Shown in pieces: positions 31,832-40,520 of a stretch of 43,033 nt of DNA (its first letter is position 1; every line of letters starts with the position of its first letter). Origin of the DNA: Verrucomicrobiota bacterium (GTDB taxonomy: Bacteria; Verrucomicrobiota; Verrucomicrobiia; Chthoniobacterales; UBA10450); NCBI GenBank assembly GCA_003219175.1, contig QHPU01000070.1:1-43033 (forward strand), read 5' to 3'. Below the pieces are notes generated by a model, which was not told the DNA's origin, did no database searches, and saw nothing but the letters and a program-made list of their open reading frames with translations. The translations under genes were made by a program, and so were the position numbers.

Positions 31832-33919
31832 CTACCCAATCCGCTCGAAGTGAGCCGATTGTGAATCGCCCAGATCGTTTACGCCGGACTGATCGCGAGT
31901 CGGGAGTGTGAACCAAAAGGTGCTTCCTTTTCCGGGTTCGCTCTGAACGCCGATTTTTCCTTGGTGCGCTTCCACCGCAAGCCGGCAAAAGGCGAGTCCC
32001 AGACCGGTCGAATGTCGATGTTGGCGGCCACTGTTTGTTTGTCCAAATTTTTCGAAGATATATTCGTGCTGGTCTCGCGGTATCCCCTCGCCGTTGTCGC
32101 TAACGGAAATAGTGACGTTAGCCTCCGTGCGCTCAATATTTACCCGGATTGATCCGTCTGATTTTGTGAATTTCAGTGCATTGCTGATGAGGTTCTCAAC
32201 AATCCGACGGATGACATCAGCGTCGCAAGAGACTGTCACTGGGGCGGGCGGCATCTCGCAACGGAGGGTGCGACCTCGTAGGACAGGGGTAAATCGATTC
32301 GCAGCCTTGCGGGCGATCTCCGCGAGGTCGTGATTTTGGAAGCGGAGCGGCATTTTACCTGCCTCGAGCCGACCGACATCCAGAAGCGTGTTGATCATGT
32401 CGCGCATGTCATCCGCACCCCGCTTTGCCCCAGTGACACACTCTGCTTCATCCGGGTTCAGTTTATCGGAAGCCGTTTGTTCCAGAACATCGACATAGCC
32501 GGTAACAAGGCTCAAGGGCGACCGCAGATCATGAATGATCATATGGGTAAGGTCATCCCGGGTTTGCAATGTCGACTGAAGTCTGGCTTTTTCGATCCGT
32601 TCGAAAGCGAAATCCGAAGCCAGACAAAAGAAGACGGTCGAGTTGAGGGCCAGGAGTGGTGCCAGGCAAGAAAGATAAAGATTTTGGTGGTTGTAAAACC
32701 AAAGGGCGAAAAATGGTGTAGCGGCGTCAATCACCCCGAGAGCAAGCAAGCGTAGCCACGGGGACCGAATGCTTAGCCATAGGGCAAATCCGAGGATGGC
32801 GGCCATTATTGTCACCGCTGCCATGGCTAACCGCGAAAGGTCTCTGACTGATTCGCGATGGAGCAGGGCATTGAGAACGTTGAGGTGGACCTCGGCTCCT
32901 GGCATGGCGCCAAATGGCGTTCGGAATTCATCCTTCTGCCACCTTCCTTCCGCCCCGACGACTACGATCTTGTCACGCACGAGCTCACCGTAGCGGTAAT
33001 TGTGTTCCCAGTATTCCGGAACAAAGATTTCGAAAAGCGGGCGGGGATGAAAAGCCGTTCGAGGCGGGCCGGTGAACCGGATCAGATGCTCGGCGAGATC
33101 GTTTGGAATCAGTTCCGGGTGCCCCGCTTTTGCAACGATCCGTGCCGAAAACGAAAGGTAAGTGGCAATGGAATCCTCGGGCTCGCGGAAAGCAACACGA
33201 TATTGTGCCCCGCGCACAACTCTGTTTTCATCAGCAAAAAAATTCGTGAACCCAACGCGTTCATCTTGCGTCGGCGCCTTCGGGATCAGCGTTTCGGCCG
33301 GCGGCTCGTAGCTGGAAGGAATTCTGGACGATCGCTCGACGTTGTCAGGAGCAACGAAATTACTTCCAATAACCACCTGAGACCTGAATTGCTCCAATGC
33401 GACACGAAAGGCATCATCACCGAGGGCAGAAGCCGAAAATAGGCAATCGAAAGCGACGACCTTTGCACCAGCACGGGCGAGACGCTCCAGAATCATGGCG
33501 TAGATTTCGCGATTCCAAGGCCAACCTTTGCTCATGATCTCGAGGGCGCGCCGCGATTCCGGATCGCTTGAACTGGACGAGAACAACCCTTGAACGTCGA
33601 GTGTTTCATCCAGGGTTACAGAATCGGAATCAATTGCGAGAAAGAGCAGGTCTGGGTTAGCGGGAGTCATCCGGCCGGAGCGGGCGATGGCGTCACGAAG
33701 CCCGAATTCGGTCTGCCGGTAATAGCCGGGAGACGTGAAATCCAGCAAGATCGCCGCTGCTGCACAAAGCATTGCAAGAAGAAGGACGACCAGGGTGCGC
33801 CAATAAGGCATCATGCTCGGACGCCGCCAGAAAAGTGCCGAGAGCGGGGGCCGCGCGTTCGGCTGCGATCCACGGATGGGACCCCTTGATGCGATGCGGG
33901 GTTCTCGGGGTAAGGCCAA
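31832..33919 (-). CDS. CHASE2-domain sensor histidine kinase
   Basis: 695 residues from a TTG at 33919, chosen because AAGGAG lies 5 bases before it. One membrane segment (about 40-60) precedes a periplasmic CHASE2 domain (about 65-345: DLLFLAIDSDSV, GWPWNREIYAMILERLARAG, VGFTNFFADENRVVRGAQ, VVVGAEGRW). Several membrane segments follow (about 365-430). The kinase core has HDLRSPLSLVTGYVDVLEQ (phospho-acceptor His), VENLISNALKFTKSDG (N box), SDNGEGIP (G1) and STGLGLAFCRLAVEAHQGKI (G2). No receiver or response regulator is adjacent. The divergent neighbour is a FecR protein, a pairing often seen for CHASE2 sensors. Signal unknown. Confidence 0.93.
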   Translation of the reverse strand: MALPREPRIASRGPIRGSQPNARPPLSALFWRRPSMMPYWRTLVVLLLAMLCAAAAILLDFTSPGYYRQTEFGLRDAIARSGRMTPANPDLLFLAIDSDSVTLDETLDVQGLFSSSSSDPESRRALEIMSKGWPWNREIYAMILERLARAGAKVVAFDCLFSASALGDDAFRVALEQFRSQVVIGSNFVAPDNVERSSRIPSSYEPPAETLIPKAPTQDERVGFTNFFADENRVVRGAQYRVAFREPEDSIATYLSFSARIVAKAGHPELIPNDLAEHLIRFTGPPRTAFHPRPLFEIFVPEYWEHNYRYGELVRDKIVVVGAEGRWQKDEFRTPFGAMPGAEVHLNVLNALLHRESVRDLSRLAMAAVTIMAAILGFALWLSIRSPWLRLLALGVIDAATPFFALWFYNHQNLYLSCLAPLLALNSTVFFCLASDFAFERIEKARLQSTLQTRDDLTHMIIHDLRSPLSLVTGYVDVLEQTASDKLNPDEAECVTGAKRGADDMRDMINTLLDVGRLEAGKMPLRFQNHDLAEIARKAANRFTPVLRGRTLRCEMPPAPVTVSCDADVIRRIVENLISNALKFTKSDGSIRVNIERTEANVTISVSDNGEGIPRDQHEYIFEKFGQTNSGRQHRHSTGLGLAFCRLAVEAHQGKIGVQSEPGKGSTFWFTLPTRDQSGVNDLGDSQSAHFERIG

Positions 33920-33976
33920 AACTCTCCTTAATTCGATTCTAAATATATAATTTATACAAGAATCGCCCCAATATCC
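33920..33976. promoter_or_regulatory. AT-rich divergent promoter region
   Basis: 57 bp between the divergent kinase and FecR starts. It contains TAAATATATAATTTATAC, far more AT-rich than its surroundings, flanked by an inverted GATTCT / AGAATC pair. A TATAAT-like sequence reads on the plus strand. Shared control is likely but not shown. Confidence 0.45.
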
Positions 33977-35023
33977 ATGCTCAGGATCAGGTTTGCTTTA
34001 GCCACTGTCGCGCTCTGTTCCGGCGTCTTTGTTCAGCAGTCCCTTGCCGGCCCTCTCACCTCCGCCGAGGTCACCAAAATCATCAACCGGGTTGGTGTGA
34101 TCGAGCCCGCAAAAGGGGAACGTCCCGCTGCCTTGCGCGATGTCATCAAAGATGATCTCGGCCTACAAACGGGCGCCAAATCCCGCTCGGAATTGCTTTT
34201 TCAAGATAACACCCTGACGCGTGTCGGTGCGGAGACATTCTTCAGTTTCAAAACCGGCACCCGGGATTTGACTCTGGAGAGGGGATCCATGCTTCTGCAA
34301 GTGCCGAAAGGATTAGGCGGAGCCAAAATTCACACCGCGGCGGTCACGGCGGCTATCACCGGCACGACGATAATGATGGAATATAAGCCTCGGCAATACC
34401 TCAAGGTTCTGGTGCTCGAAGGCAGCTTGCGTTTATCGCGAAACGGATCCTTTGATTCGCAAGTTTTGCATCCGGGAAAAATGGTGATCATGCGACCGGA
34501 CGCAAAAAAGGTTCCCGACCCGATCGATGTTGATCTGGCACAGATCGCCAGGACATCGACTTTGGTAAACTTCCCCGGCAGCAAAATTTTACCCAGCATG
34601 CCGCTTATTTACGCTGCGATCAACGACCAGGCCAGGGAGCTAACAAAAGGAACCCTTGTTCCGACAAATTTGGTCATGGGTCACGGAACCACGGTGGTGT
34701 TAGCCTCACCTGATCAGGTGAGCAAAACCATCGGCTCACTCACCGGCGTAGGCGCGATTCAGAACGGCGCACCCATAGCCGCAACCGTTTCCGCCAACAC
34801 GAACAACGTTCTTGGCTCTGGGCCTGCAGTTTCGGTCTCCAGTAGCGCTCAACTTGTGTCACTGGTGGGCAACGCTGTGCCGGCTTCTGGCGGAGTAATC
34901 AACGTTACTCCGGGCGCCGTTAGCGTTCGTGCAAGTACGGCTGGGGCCGTCGGCGCCAGCACCGGCGGTGTTAGCGTGAACGCCGGCACCAACGTCTCCT
35001 CAGGTGGCAGCCAGGGGCGATAA
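33977..35023 (+). CDS. FecR-domain secreted protein
   Basis: 348 residues. Signal peptide 1-24 (ending FVQQSLAG). A FecR domain occupies about 55-170: VIKDDLGLQTGAKSRSELLF, LTRVGAETFFSFKTG, LTLERGSMLLQVPKG, AAVTAAITGTTIMMEYKP, VLVLEGSLRLSRNG, and LHPGKMVIMRPDAKKVPDP. The last 120 residues are low-complexity Ala/Gly/Ser/Val/Asn, suited to a surface or extended region. It lacks the membrane anchor of anti-sigma FecR. It is divergent from a CHASE2 kinase; such pairs suggest envelope sensing, but this is inference. Confidence 0.88.
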   Translation: MLRIRFALATVALCSGVFVQQSLAGPLTSAEVTKIINRVGVIEPAKGERPAALRDVIKDDLGLQTGAKSRSELLFQDNTLTRVGAETFFSFKTGTRDLTLERGSMLLQVPKGLGGAKIHTAAVTAAITGTTIMMEYKPRQYLKVLVLEGSLRLSRNGSFDSQVLHPGKMVIMRPDAKKVPDPIDVDLAQIARTSTLVNFPGSKILPSMPLIYAAINDQARELTKGTLVPTNLVMGHGTTVVLASPDQVSKTIGSLTGVGAIQNGAPIAATVSANTNNVLGSGPAVSVSSSAQLVSLVGNAVPASGGVINVTPGAVSVRASTAGAVGASTGGVSVNAGTNVSSGGSQGR

Positions 35024-35382
35024 GCTCCGCTGGCATTCTCCCAATATGCCCCGGATCGCTACCAGTTGTTGGAAGCAATCCGACTGCGTGTGAACGAGTT
35101 ACTCATCGCCGATTTGCTTGGCACGCCATAACAACTGGGAAGGCTCCGCGCTGTATGCCAGTCCGGCTCGGATCTCGACGCCAATGTTAGTCGGCAAAGC
35201 CGCTACCCTGGTGGCATCGCTTGATAGAGCGGCCAATCCGCCTCGCCGGAGCCAATCTTTCACGCAGCATTTATTGCGTCCGCGTTAGCAGCGCTGTCTT
35301 CTGAGCGAACGCGAAGGATCTCTTTTAAACCTGAGAGCATTCGTGAGATCCTTCGTCCGAGCCGCACTGGCATATCTGCGGC
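35024..35382. other. Repeat-rich intergenic region between convergent genes
   Basis: About 360 bp without a credible gene. It holds GCCAGTCCGGCTCGGA at 35157-35172 (also at 22567-22582). At 35314-35353 AAGGATCTC pairs with GAGATCCTT. A GGCTCAGGATGACA end then runs into the purC stop. Repeat debris accounts for most of it. Confidence 0.6.
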
Positions 35383-35396
35383 TCAGGATGACAACT
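35314..35396. repeat. AAGGATCTC / GAGATCCTT repeat reaching into purC
   Basis: Inverted AAGGATCTC and GAGATCCTT (35314-35322, 35345-35353) are followed by GCGGCTCAGGATGACAA. The purC stop TGA lies within this last block (coding strand TTGTCATCCTGAGCC), so the repeat defines the protein end. Confidence 0.6.
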
Positions 35397-36291
35397 TATT
35401 GCCAGTGAGGCGCTGGAAGGCCTCGACGTATTTCCCGCTCGTCTTTTCAATAATTTCCCGCGGCAAATGAGGAGCGGGCGGCGTTTTGTCCCAATCGAGG
35501 GTTTCGAGGTAATCGCGGACGAACTGTTTATCGAAACTGGGTGGGCTTTGCCCGACGAAATACCGGTCCGCCGGCCAGAAACGTGATGAATCGGGTGTAA
35601 GACATTCGTCAATCAGCAGCAACCTCCCGTCGAGCGTCCCGAATTCAAATTTAGTGTCGGCCACAATGATGCCGCGCTTACTCGCGTAATCCCGACCGGC
35701 GGAATAAATTTCCAGACTTAGCTTTTCAACCCGAGTCGCGCTTTCGTCGCCGAGCAAACGGCGACACTCGTTCATGTCGATGTTTTCGTCGTGACCCTGT
35801 TCGGCCTTGGTTGAAGGCGTGAAGATGGCTTTCGGTAACGGTGAGGCGAGCTGCAAGCTCGGCGGCAATTTGATTCCGCAAACACTTTGCGATTGCTGAT
35901 ATTCTTTCCAACCGGACCCGGCCAGATAACCGCGCACGACGCATTCGACTGTAAGTGGTGTGGTTTTGCGCACAATCATGGAACGGCCGGCGAGTTGGTC
36001 ACGAAATTTTTTCAAGTTGTTTGGAAACTCATCGAAATCCGCCGTGACAAAATGATTCTCGATCTTCTGAAAACGCTTGAACCAGAACGCCGAAATCTGA
36101 TTTAAGACCGCACCTTTGAATGGAATCGGGTCGGGCAGGATTACGTCGAAGGCGGAGAGGCGATCGCTGACCACGAAGAGGAGAGTGTCACCGAGGTCAA
36201 AGACCTCGCGGACCTTGCCGCTGCGTAGTTTCTTAATTCCAGGAAGATCGATTGAAGATTGTGGCGTCGTTTGCAGGGCTGCAGTTTGCAT
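35383..36291 (-). CDS. purC: Phosphoribosylaminoimidazole-succinocarboxamide synthase
   Basis: 302 residues, typical for the longer PurC form. It joins CAIR and aspartate to SAICAR in purine synthesis. Blocks: GKVREVFDLGDTLLFVVSDR, SAFDVILPDPIPFKGAVLNQ, MIVRKTTPLTVECVVRGYLA, FTPSTKAEQGHDENI, KRGIIVADTKFEFGTLDG and DECLTPDSSRFWPADRY. The last Ser-Ser and stop come from a repeat. It is divergent from the RlmI-type gene with a palindrome between. No other pur gene is present. Confidence 0.95.
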   Translation of the reverse strand: MQTAALQTTPQSSIDLPGIKKLRSGKVREVFDLGDTLLFVVSDRLSAFDVILPDPIPFKGAVLNQISAFWFKRFQKIENHFVTADFDEFPNNLKKFRDQLAGRSMIVRKTTPLTVECVVRGYLAGSGWKEYQQSQSVCGIKLPPSLQLASPLPKAIFTPSTKAEQGHDENIDMNECRRLLGDESATRVEKLSLEIYSAGRDYASKRGIIVADTKFEFGTLDGRLLLIDECLTPDSSRFWPADRYFVGQSPPSFDKQFVRDYLETLDWDKTPPAPHLPREIIEKTSGKYVEAFQRLTGNKLSS

Positions 36292-36295
36292 TTTT

Positions 36296-36405
36296 CAACG
36301 CTCAACGTTCAACGCCCAACATTCAACTCCGAAGGCTTTCGCGAGCAGGCGTCCAATTGGGGACTTTATTGAGCGTTGGACGTTGAGCGTTGGGCGTTGA
36401 ACGTT
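36296..36405. repeat. CAACGTTCAACGCCCAAC palindrome between divergent genes
   Basis: Left arm 36296-36327 and right arm 36371-36405 share a complementary core (AACGTTCAACGCCCAAC, 17 of 17). The arms are built from degenerate CAACG(C/T)(T/C) units. The unit recurs in frame at 1639-1672. It separates the purC and methyltransferase starts and must overlap their promoters. Confidence 0.8.
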
Positions 36406-36416
36406 CTCCGCCTCCT

Positions 36417-37583
36417 ATGGCTGGAATCGTCGTCCGACCGCGCGCCCGAATCCTGCACGGCCACGACTGGGTTTTCTCGAGCGAGGTATTAAAGGTTTTT
36501 GGCGACCCGGCCGATGGCGACGTCATTTCGATCAAGGACGGACGCGACAAAATGCTGGGAAGCGCAATCTGGAATTCAAAGTCGCAGATTGTGGCGCGGC
36601 GTTTCTCTCATCGGCGGCAGGAGCTTGATGTTGATTTCTTCAAACGAAGGATCACGCAGGCGGCGGAATATCGTGCCCGCCGCCAGGTGAACCCGGAACT
36701 GCATCGCGTGCTTTGGAGCGAGAGCGATGGAGTCCCGGGGGTAATTCTCGATCGATACAGAGATCAATTTGTTTTGCAACTAACGACTCTTGGGATGGAT
36801 CAACGCCGGGAAATATTGGTCGACGCAATCCAAGAGGCTCTGAATGCGGGAAATATTATCGAGCGCAGCGACGCGACGGTGCGGCGCGCGGAAGGTTTAC
36901 AACCAACGAGCGGGGTGCTGCGGGGCGAGGCTCGGGAATGCGAATTCGAAATCTGTGGGGTGAAACTTCTGATCGATCCTCTGAGCGCGCAAAAGACCGG
37001 ATTTTATCTCGACCAACTTCCGCATTATCCGGCGATAGCGGGATGGGCGGCGGGTAAACGCGTTCTCGATTGCTTTACCAACGAGGGAGCATTTGCGCTA
37101 ACCTGTGCCCGGGCGGGTGCGACCGAGGTAATTGGTGTCGAGATGCAGACGAACGCCCTGGTAGCAGCGCGCGAAAATGCGAAGCGCAATCAACTTACGG
37201 CACGCTGGGTCGAACAGGATGTCTTTCCCTACTTGCGTGCCGCGGAGAAAGCCGGCGCGCAATTTGACTTAATCATTCTCGATCCACCGTCGTTCGCGAA
37301 AACGAAAAGCGGCATACGCGACGCCATTCGCGGTTATCGGGAGCTGCATTTACGCGCCTTCAAGTTGCTCTCGCGCGACGGAATCCTGGCGACGTTTTCC
37401 TGTTCTCACCACATCAGCGATGCAATTTTATACGAAACAATTTCGGCGGCGCTGGTGGATGCGCGCCGATCGGCACGACGGCTTCGGCGCTTCGAACAAG
37501 CGCTCGATCACCCAGTCGTACCGACCATGCCGGAGACGGAATATTTCAAGGGTGTGTTGTTGGAAATGAAGCCGTCGTTTTGA
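36417..37583 (+). CDS. RlmI-type class I rRNA (cytosine-C5) methyltransferase
   Basis: 388 residues from the ATG at 36417 (MAGIVVRPRARILHGHDWVF); an upstream in-frame start would encode repeat sequence. An N-terminal PUA-like domain (to about 75) and a middle domain (ESDGVPGVILDRYRDQFVLQ, KTGFYLDQLPHYPAI) lead to the Rossmann domain. S-adenosylmethionine motif VLDCFTNEGAFALTCARAGA, then VIGVEMQTNALVAARENAKR, DLIILDPPSFAKTK and the catalytic region ILATFSCSHHIS. This is the RlmI/YccW architecture, which methylates 23S rRNA; the target base here is inferred from family. Confidence 0.9.
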   Translation: MAGIVVRPRARILHGHDWVFSSEVLKVFGDPADGDVISIKDGRDKMLGSAIWNSKSQIVARRFSHRRQELDVDFFKRRITQAAEYRARRQVNPELHRVLWSESDGVPGVILDRYRDQFVLQLTTLGMDQRREILVDAIQEALNAGNIIERSDATVRRAEGLQPTSGVLRGEARECEFEICGVKLLIDPLSAQKTGFYLDQLPHYPAIAGWAAGKRVLDCFTNEGAFALTCARAGATEVIGVEMQTNALVAARENAKRNQLTARWVEQDVFPYLRAAEKAGAQFDLIILDPPSFAKTKSGIRDAIRGYRELHLRAFKLLSRDGILATFSCSHHISDAILYETISAALVDARRSARRLRRFEQALDHPVVPTMPETEYFKGVLLEMKPSF

Positions 37584-37585
37584 AG

Positions 37586-37599
37586 TCCGAGCCGGACTG
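37586..37599 (-). repeat. Third copy of the CAGTCCGGCTCGGA unit
   Basis: Reads CAGTCCGGCTCGGA on the minus strand, the same 14-mer as at 22569-22582 and 35159-35172. It sits 2 bases after the methyltransferase stop. Three exact copies in 43 kb exceed chance. Confidence 0.6.
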
Positions 37600-37739
37600 C
37601 ATGCAAGAAACAGCTCTCAGTGATGCGATCAGCCAGAAGAAAAATCTTCGTCGATGACGATGAAAAATCTGGAAATTCGAACTTGACTCTTTAATGTCCG
37701 GTTTAATTGGGGCGGACGAGACGCGCCGCTCCGCTAACC

Positions 37740-38363
37740 ATGCCAGAACGGATTCGTGCGATGGAACAAATGCTTGAACTAACCGAGGAAGATACGGTCA
37801 CACCTGAGCTGCTCGATTCGCAGGTGCAAAAAGCGCAGGAGCAATTGCTGCAATTGCGCCGCCAACAGGAGCAGATCGAGAAACAAAAACGTGAATTGGA
37901 GGAACTCAGCCGCCGGCAGGAGGAATTGGAGCGTGGCCGGGCCGAGATGACCGACAAATTGACGCGTTCCCTTGTCGTGCTGGAACGCGAAGCCTATGAG
38001 ACACAAAAGAAGCTCGAACAATTGCGCGCCACACGTGAGAGCTTCGGGCAACACCTTGAGATTTTGGAAGGGATCGATCCCAAGGCGTGGAACCCGGCGG
38101 ATTTGCACCGAGAGTTGAGCCGCGCGCTGAGCACCGTGGATGATGCGCGAGCGGAGTTCAGCCAGCAGCGGAGCCGGTTGCAAGCGATCGCGACACAGGA
38201 TGCGGAAAACGTCTCGTTGCCGGAAGCCGCGCCTGAGGTCGTGCACGGTGGAGGCGAGCGGTCGTTCGGCCAATGGGTTTTGATCGGATTCGCCCTCTCG
38301 CTCCCTCTGATCGCGGTTGGATTGATGAGTTTGCTAATCTTCTGGTGGATGGCCAAGGGCTAA
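37740..38363 (+). CDS. Coiled-coil protein with C-terminal membrane anchor
   Basis: 207 residues from the ATG at 37740 (MPERIRAMEQMLELTEEDTV); a TTG at 37707 would add 11. A long coiled coil spans about 35-110 (QEQLLQLRRQQEQIEKQKRE, RRQEELERGRAEMTDKL). A second helical part (DLHRELSRALSTVDDARAEF) precedes a single membrane segment near the end (WVLIGFALSLPLIAVGLMSL) and WWMAKG. So it is a tail-anchored inner-membrane protein facing the cytosol, or part of an envelope scaffold. I do not recognise the family. The next gene has a similar plan, 9 bp on, which suggests paired partners. Confidence 0.75.
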   Translation: MPERIRAMEQMLELTEEDTVTPELLDSQVQKAQEQLLQLRRQQEQIEKQKRELEELSRRQEELERGRAEMTDKLTRSLVVLEREAYETQKKLEQLRATRESFGQHLEILEGIDPKAWNPADLHRELSRALSTVDDARAEFSQQRSRLQAIATQDAENVSLPEAAPEVVHGGGERSFGQWVLIGFALSLPLIAVGLMSLLIFWWMAKG

Positions 38364-38372
38364 GCTTCGCGA

Positions 38373-38738
38373 ATGATTCGGCGTTCGCCTAAATCGGGCT
38401 CGGCGGTTGATAAACAACAAGAAGAGCTGGCTCGGCGCGAGAATGCGCTGCGCGATCAGATGCAGAAGTTGCAGCGGATGATCGACGACGCGCCGCGGCT
38501 AGCGCAGGAAACATCGCGGAAACAAAAGGAGGAATTGCTGGAGCGAGCCAACCAGCGCGGCAGTCGCCTCGATGCGTCGTTGTCATTGCACGATAAACGC
38601 TGGGACGACAATGAATGGGGCGTACGCCGGCCAGGTTCGTTGCGCAAGGAACGCCGGGAAGGCCGGATCATTTTTCTGGTTCTGGTGATTGCGCTGGCCG
38701 CGGCCGTCATGTGGCTGATGACCCGGTTCCATTTCTAA
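38373..38738 (+). CDS. Short coiled-coil protein with C-terminal membrane anchor
   Basis: 121 residues (MIRRSPKSGSAVDKQQEELA). A charged coiled coil (about 12-70), an Arg/Asp-rich linker (DKRWDDNEWGVRRPGSLRKE) and one C-terminal membrane segment (IIFLVLVIALAAAVMWLM). The plan resembles the preceding gene in shortened form. No family recognised. It is 9 bp after its neighbour and 1 bp before gatC, so all four genes to gatA are probably one transcript. Confidence 0.75.
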   Translation: MIRRSPKSGSAVDKQQEELARRENALRDQMQKLQRMIDDAPRLAQETSRKQKEELLERANQRGSRLDASLSLHDKRWDDNEWGVRRPGSLRKERREGRIIFLVLVIALAAAVMWLMTRFHF

Positions 38739-38739
38739 A

Positions 38740-39024
38740 ATGGCGGGCGAACTCGACGTCGGCTATGTGGCGCAGTTGGCCAGGTTGCATTTGACGCCAG
38801 AAGAGACGGAGCTTTTTCAAAAGCAACTGGGTGACGTTTTGCTTTACGCTGAGAAACTAAATGAAGTGAACGTTGAGGGCGTAGAACCGGCAGCCCATGG
38901 TGTTCCGATTTTCAATGTCTTGCGCGAAGACAAGGCAAGCGATTGGTTCACTCCGGCGCAGGCGTTAAGCAACGCGCCGCGCCAGGCCAATAATCTTTTC
39001 ATCGTTACCAAAGTTGTGGAATGA
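38740..39024 (+). CDS. gatC: Aspartyl/glutamyl-tRNA amidotransferase subunit C
   Basis: 94 residues, normal length. It is the small subunit bracing GatA and GatB in the transamidation of Glu-tRNA(Gln)/Asp-tRNA(Asn). Family blocks: VGYVAQLARLHLTPEETELF, QKQLGDVLLYAEKLNEV, and the end DWFTPAQALSNAPRQANNLF. It overlaps gatA by 4 bp (ATGA). gatB is not in the window. Its use implies that at least one of GlnRS or AsnRS is replaced by the indirect route. Confidence 0.95.
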   Translation: MAGELDVGYVAQLARLHLTPEETELFQKQLGDVLLYAEKLNEVNVEGVEPAAHGVPIFNVLREDKASDWFTPAQALSNAPRQANNLFIVTKVVE

Positions 39025-40520
39025 CGAAACGCGAGCTGCCGGCGCTTGGCATCGTCGAAGTCCAGGATCTGCTGCGGCGGCACGAAGTTTCGCCGGCCGA
39101 AGTGCTGGAGTCTTTGGAAGAGCGGATCAATGCGGTTGATGACAAAATCGGAGCGTATCTGGCGCACGATCTCGCTGCGGCTCTGAGTGAGGCAGAAAAA
39201 GCGGATGTGAATTTGCCGCTCGGCGGGATCCCGATTGCGCTGAAGGATTTGATCAACGTCGAAGGCCAGCAATGCACCTGCGGCTCGAAAATTCTTGCCG
39301 GCTATCGCGCACCTTATACTGCAACCGCGATCGAAAAATTGCGCGCGCATGGTGCGATTCCCTTCGGACGAACGAACATGGACGAATTCGCGATGGGATC
39401 GTCGACCGAAAATTCGAGCGTGCAGATCACGCGTAATCCCTGGGATCTTTCGCGAGTGCCGGGGGGATCAAGCGGCGGCGCAGCCGCAGCTGTGGCCGCT
39501 GACATCGCTTTTGGGGCACTCGGTACCGACACCGGTGGATCGATTCGCCAGCCCGCGGCGTTGTCCGGAGTAGTCGGCTTCAAACCCAGCTATGGTCGGG
39601 TCTCGCGCTTCGGCCTCGTCGCTTTTGCGTCCTCTCTCGACCAAATCGGGCCCCTAACGAAAACTGTACACGATTCCGCCTTGCTCATGAATGCGATTGC
39701 AGGGCACGACCCGCGTGATTCCACTTCGCTCGACGCGCCGATAGAGAATTACACAAAGAATTTTGGTCGCGATTTGAAAGGAATTCGAATTGGGCTGCCA
39801 AAAGAGTACATCATTGAAGGCCTCGATCCGGCGGTGAAAACCGCAGTCGCGGCTTCGGTAAAACAATTGGAAGCACTCGGGGCCGAGATTTTCGAGGTCT
39901 CGCTCCCGCACACCGATTACGCCGTCAGCGTCTATTACATTTTGGCAACTGCGGAAGCGTCAGCCAACCTTGCTCGCTTCGATGGCGTCCGTTACGGCCA
40001 TCGGGCCGACAACATTGCCAATTTGTTTGACCACTATGCCCGCACTCGTGAAGAAGGATTCGGCGCGGAAGTGAAACGGCGGATTATTCTCGGCACCTAC
40101 GTTCTCAGTTCGGGTTATTACGACGCCTATTACTTGCGCGCGCAGAAAGTGCGCGAACTCATTCGGCGCGATTTTGCCAATGCTTTCGAGAAAGTAGATG
40201 CCCTGGTTTCGCCGACGGCTCCGACACCCGCGTTCAAACTGGGCGAGAAAACAGCAGATCCATTGCAAATGTATCTGGCCGACATTTTCACGATCGCAGC
40301 AAACCTCGCTGGGATTTGTGGGATCAGTATTCCTTGCGGTTTTGCCGACTCAGAGAGCGGGAAGAAATTGCCGATTGGGTTACAGCTACTGGGGAAAGCG
40401 CTTGACGAGGCCCGCATCCTTCAAATTGCGCATGCCTACGAACAAAGCACCGACTGGCACAAGGCGCAGCCGCCGGTCCGGACCGAGCGACACACTGCAG
40501 GAATCGATTTCGACCACTAA
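39021..40520 (+). CDS. gatA: Aspartyl/glutamyl-tRNA amidotransferase subunit A
   Basis: 499 residues. It is the amidase-signature subunit that releases ammonia from glutamine for the GatCAB complex. The Ser-cisSer-Lys triad is visible: ALKDLIN (K75), PGGSSGGAAAAVAA (S150) and DTGGSIRQPAAL (S174). The rest includes GFKPSYGRVSRFGLVAFASS, SLDQIGPLTKTVHDSALL, and a C-terminal VSPTAPTPAFKLGEKT. Start overlaps gatC, and the stop shares a base with the next ATG (TAATG), although that ATG lies in a repeat. Confidence 0.96.
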   Translation: MTKRELPALGIVEVQDLLRRHEVSPAEVLESLEERINAVDDKIGAYLAHDLAAALSEAEKADVNLPLGGIPIALKDLINVEGQQCTCGSKILAGYRAPYTATAIEKLRAHGAIPFGRTNMDEFAMGSSTENSSVQITRNPWDLSRVPGGSSGGAAAAVAADIAFGALGTDTGGSIRQPAALSGVVGFKPSYGRVSRFGLVAFASSLDQIGPLTKTVHDSALLMNAIAGHDPRDSTSLDAPIENYTKNFGRDLKGIRIGLPKEYIIEGLDPAVKTAVAASVKQLEALGAEIFEVSLPHTDYAVSVYYILATAEASANLARFDGVRYGHRADNIANLFDHYARTREEGFGAEVKRRIILGTYVLSSGYYDAYYLRAQKVRELIRRDFANAFEKVDALVSPTAPTPAFKLGEKTADPLQMYLADIFTIAANLAGICGISIPCGFADSESGKKLPIGLQLLGKALDEARILQIAHAYEQSTDWHKAQPPVRTERHTAGIDFDH

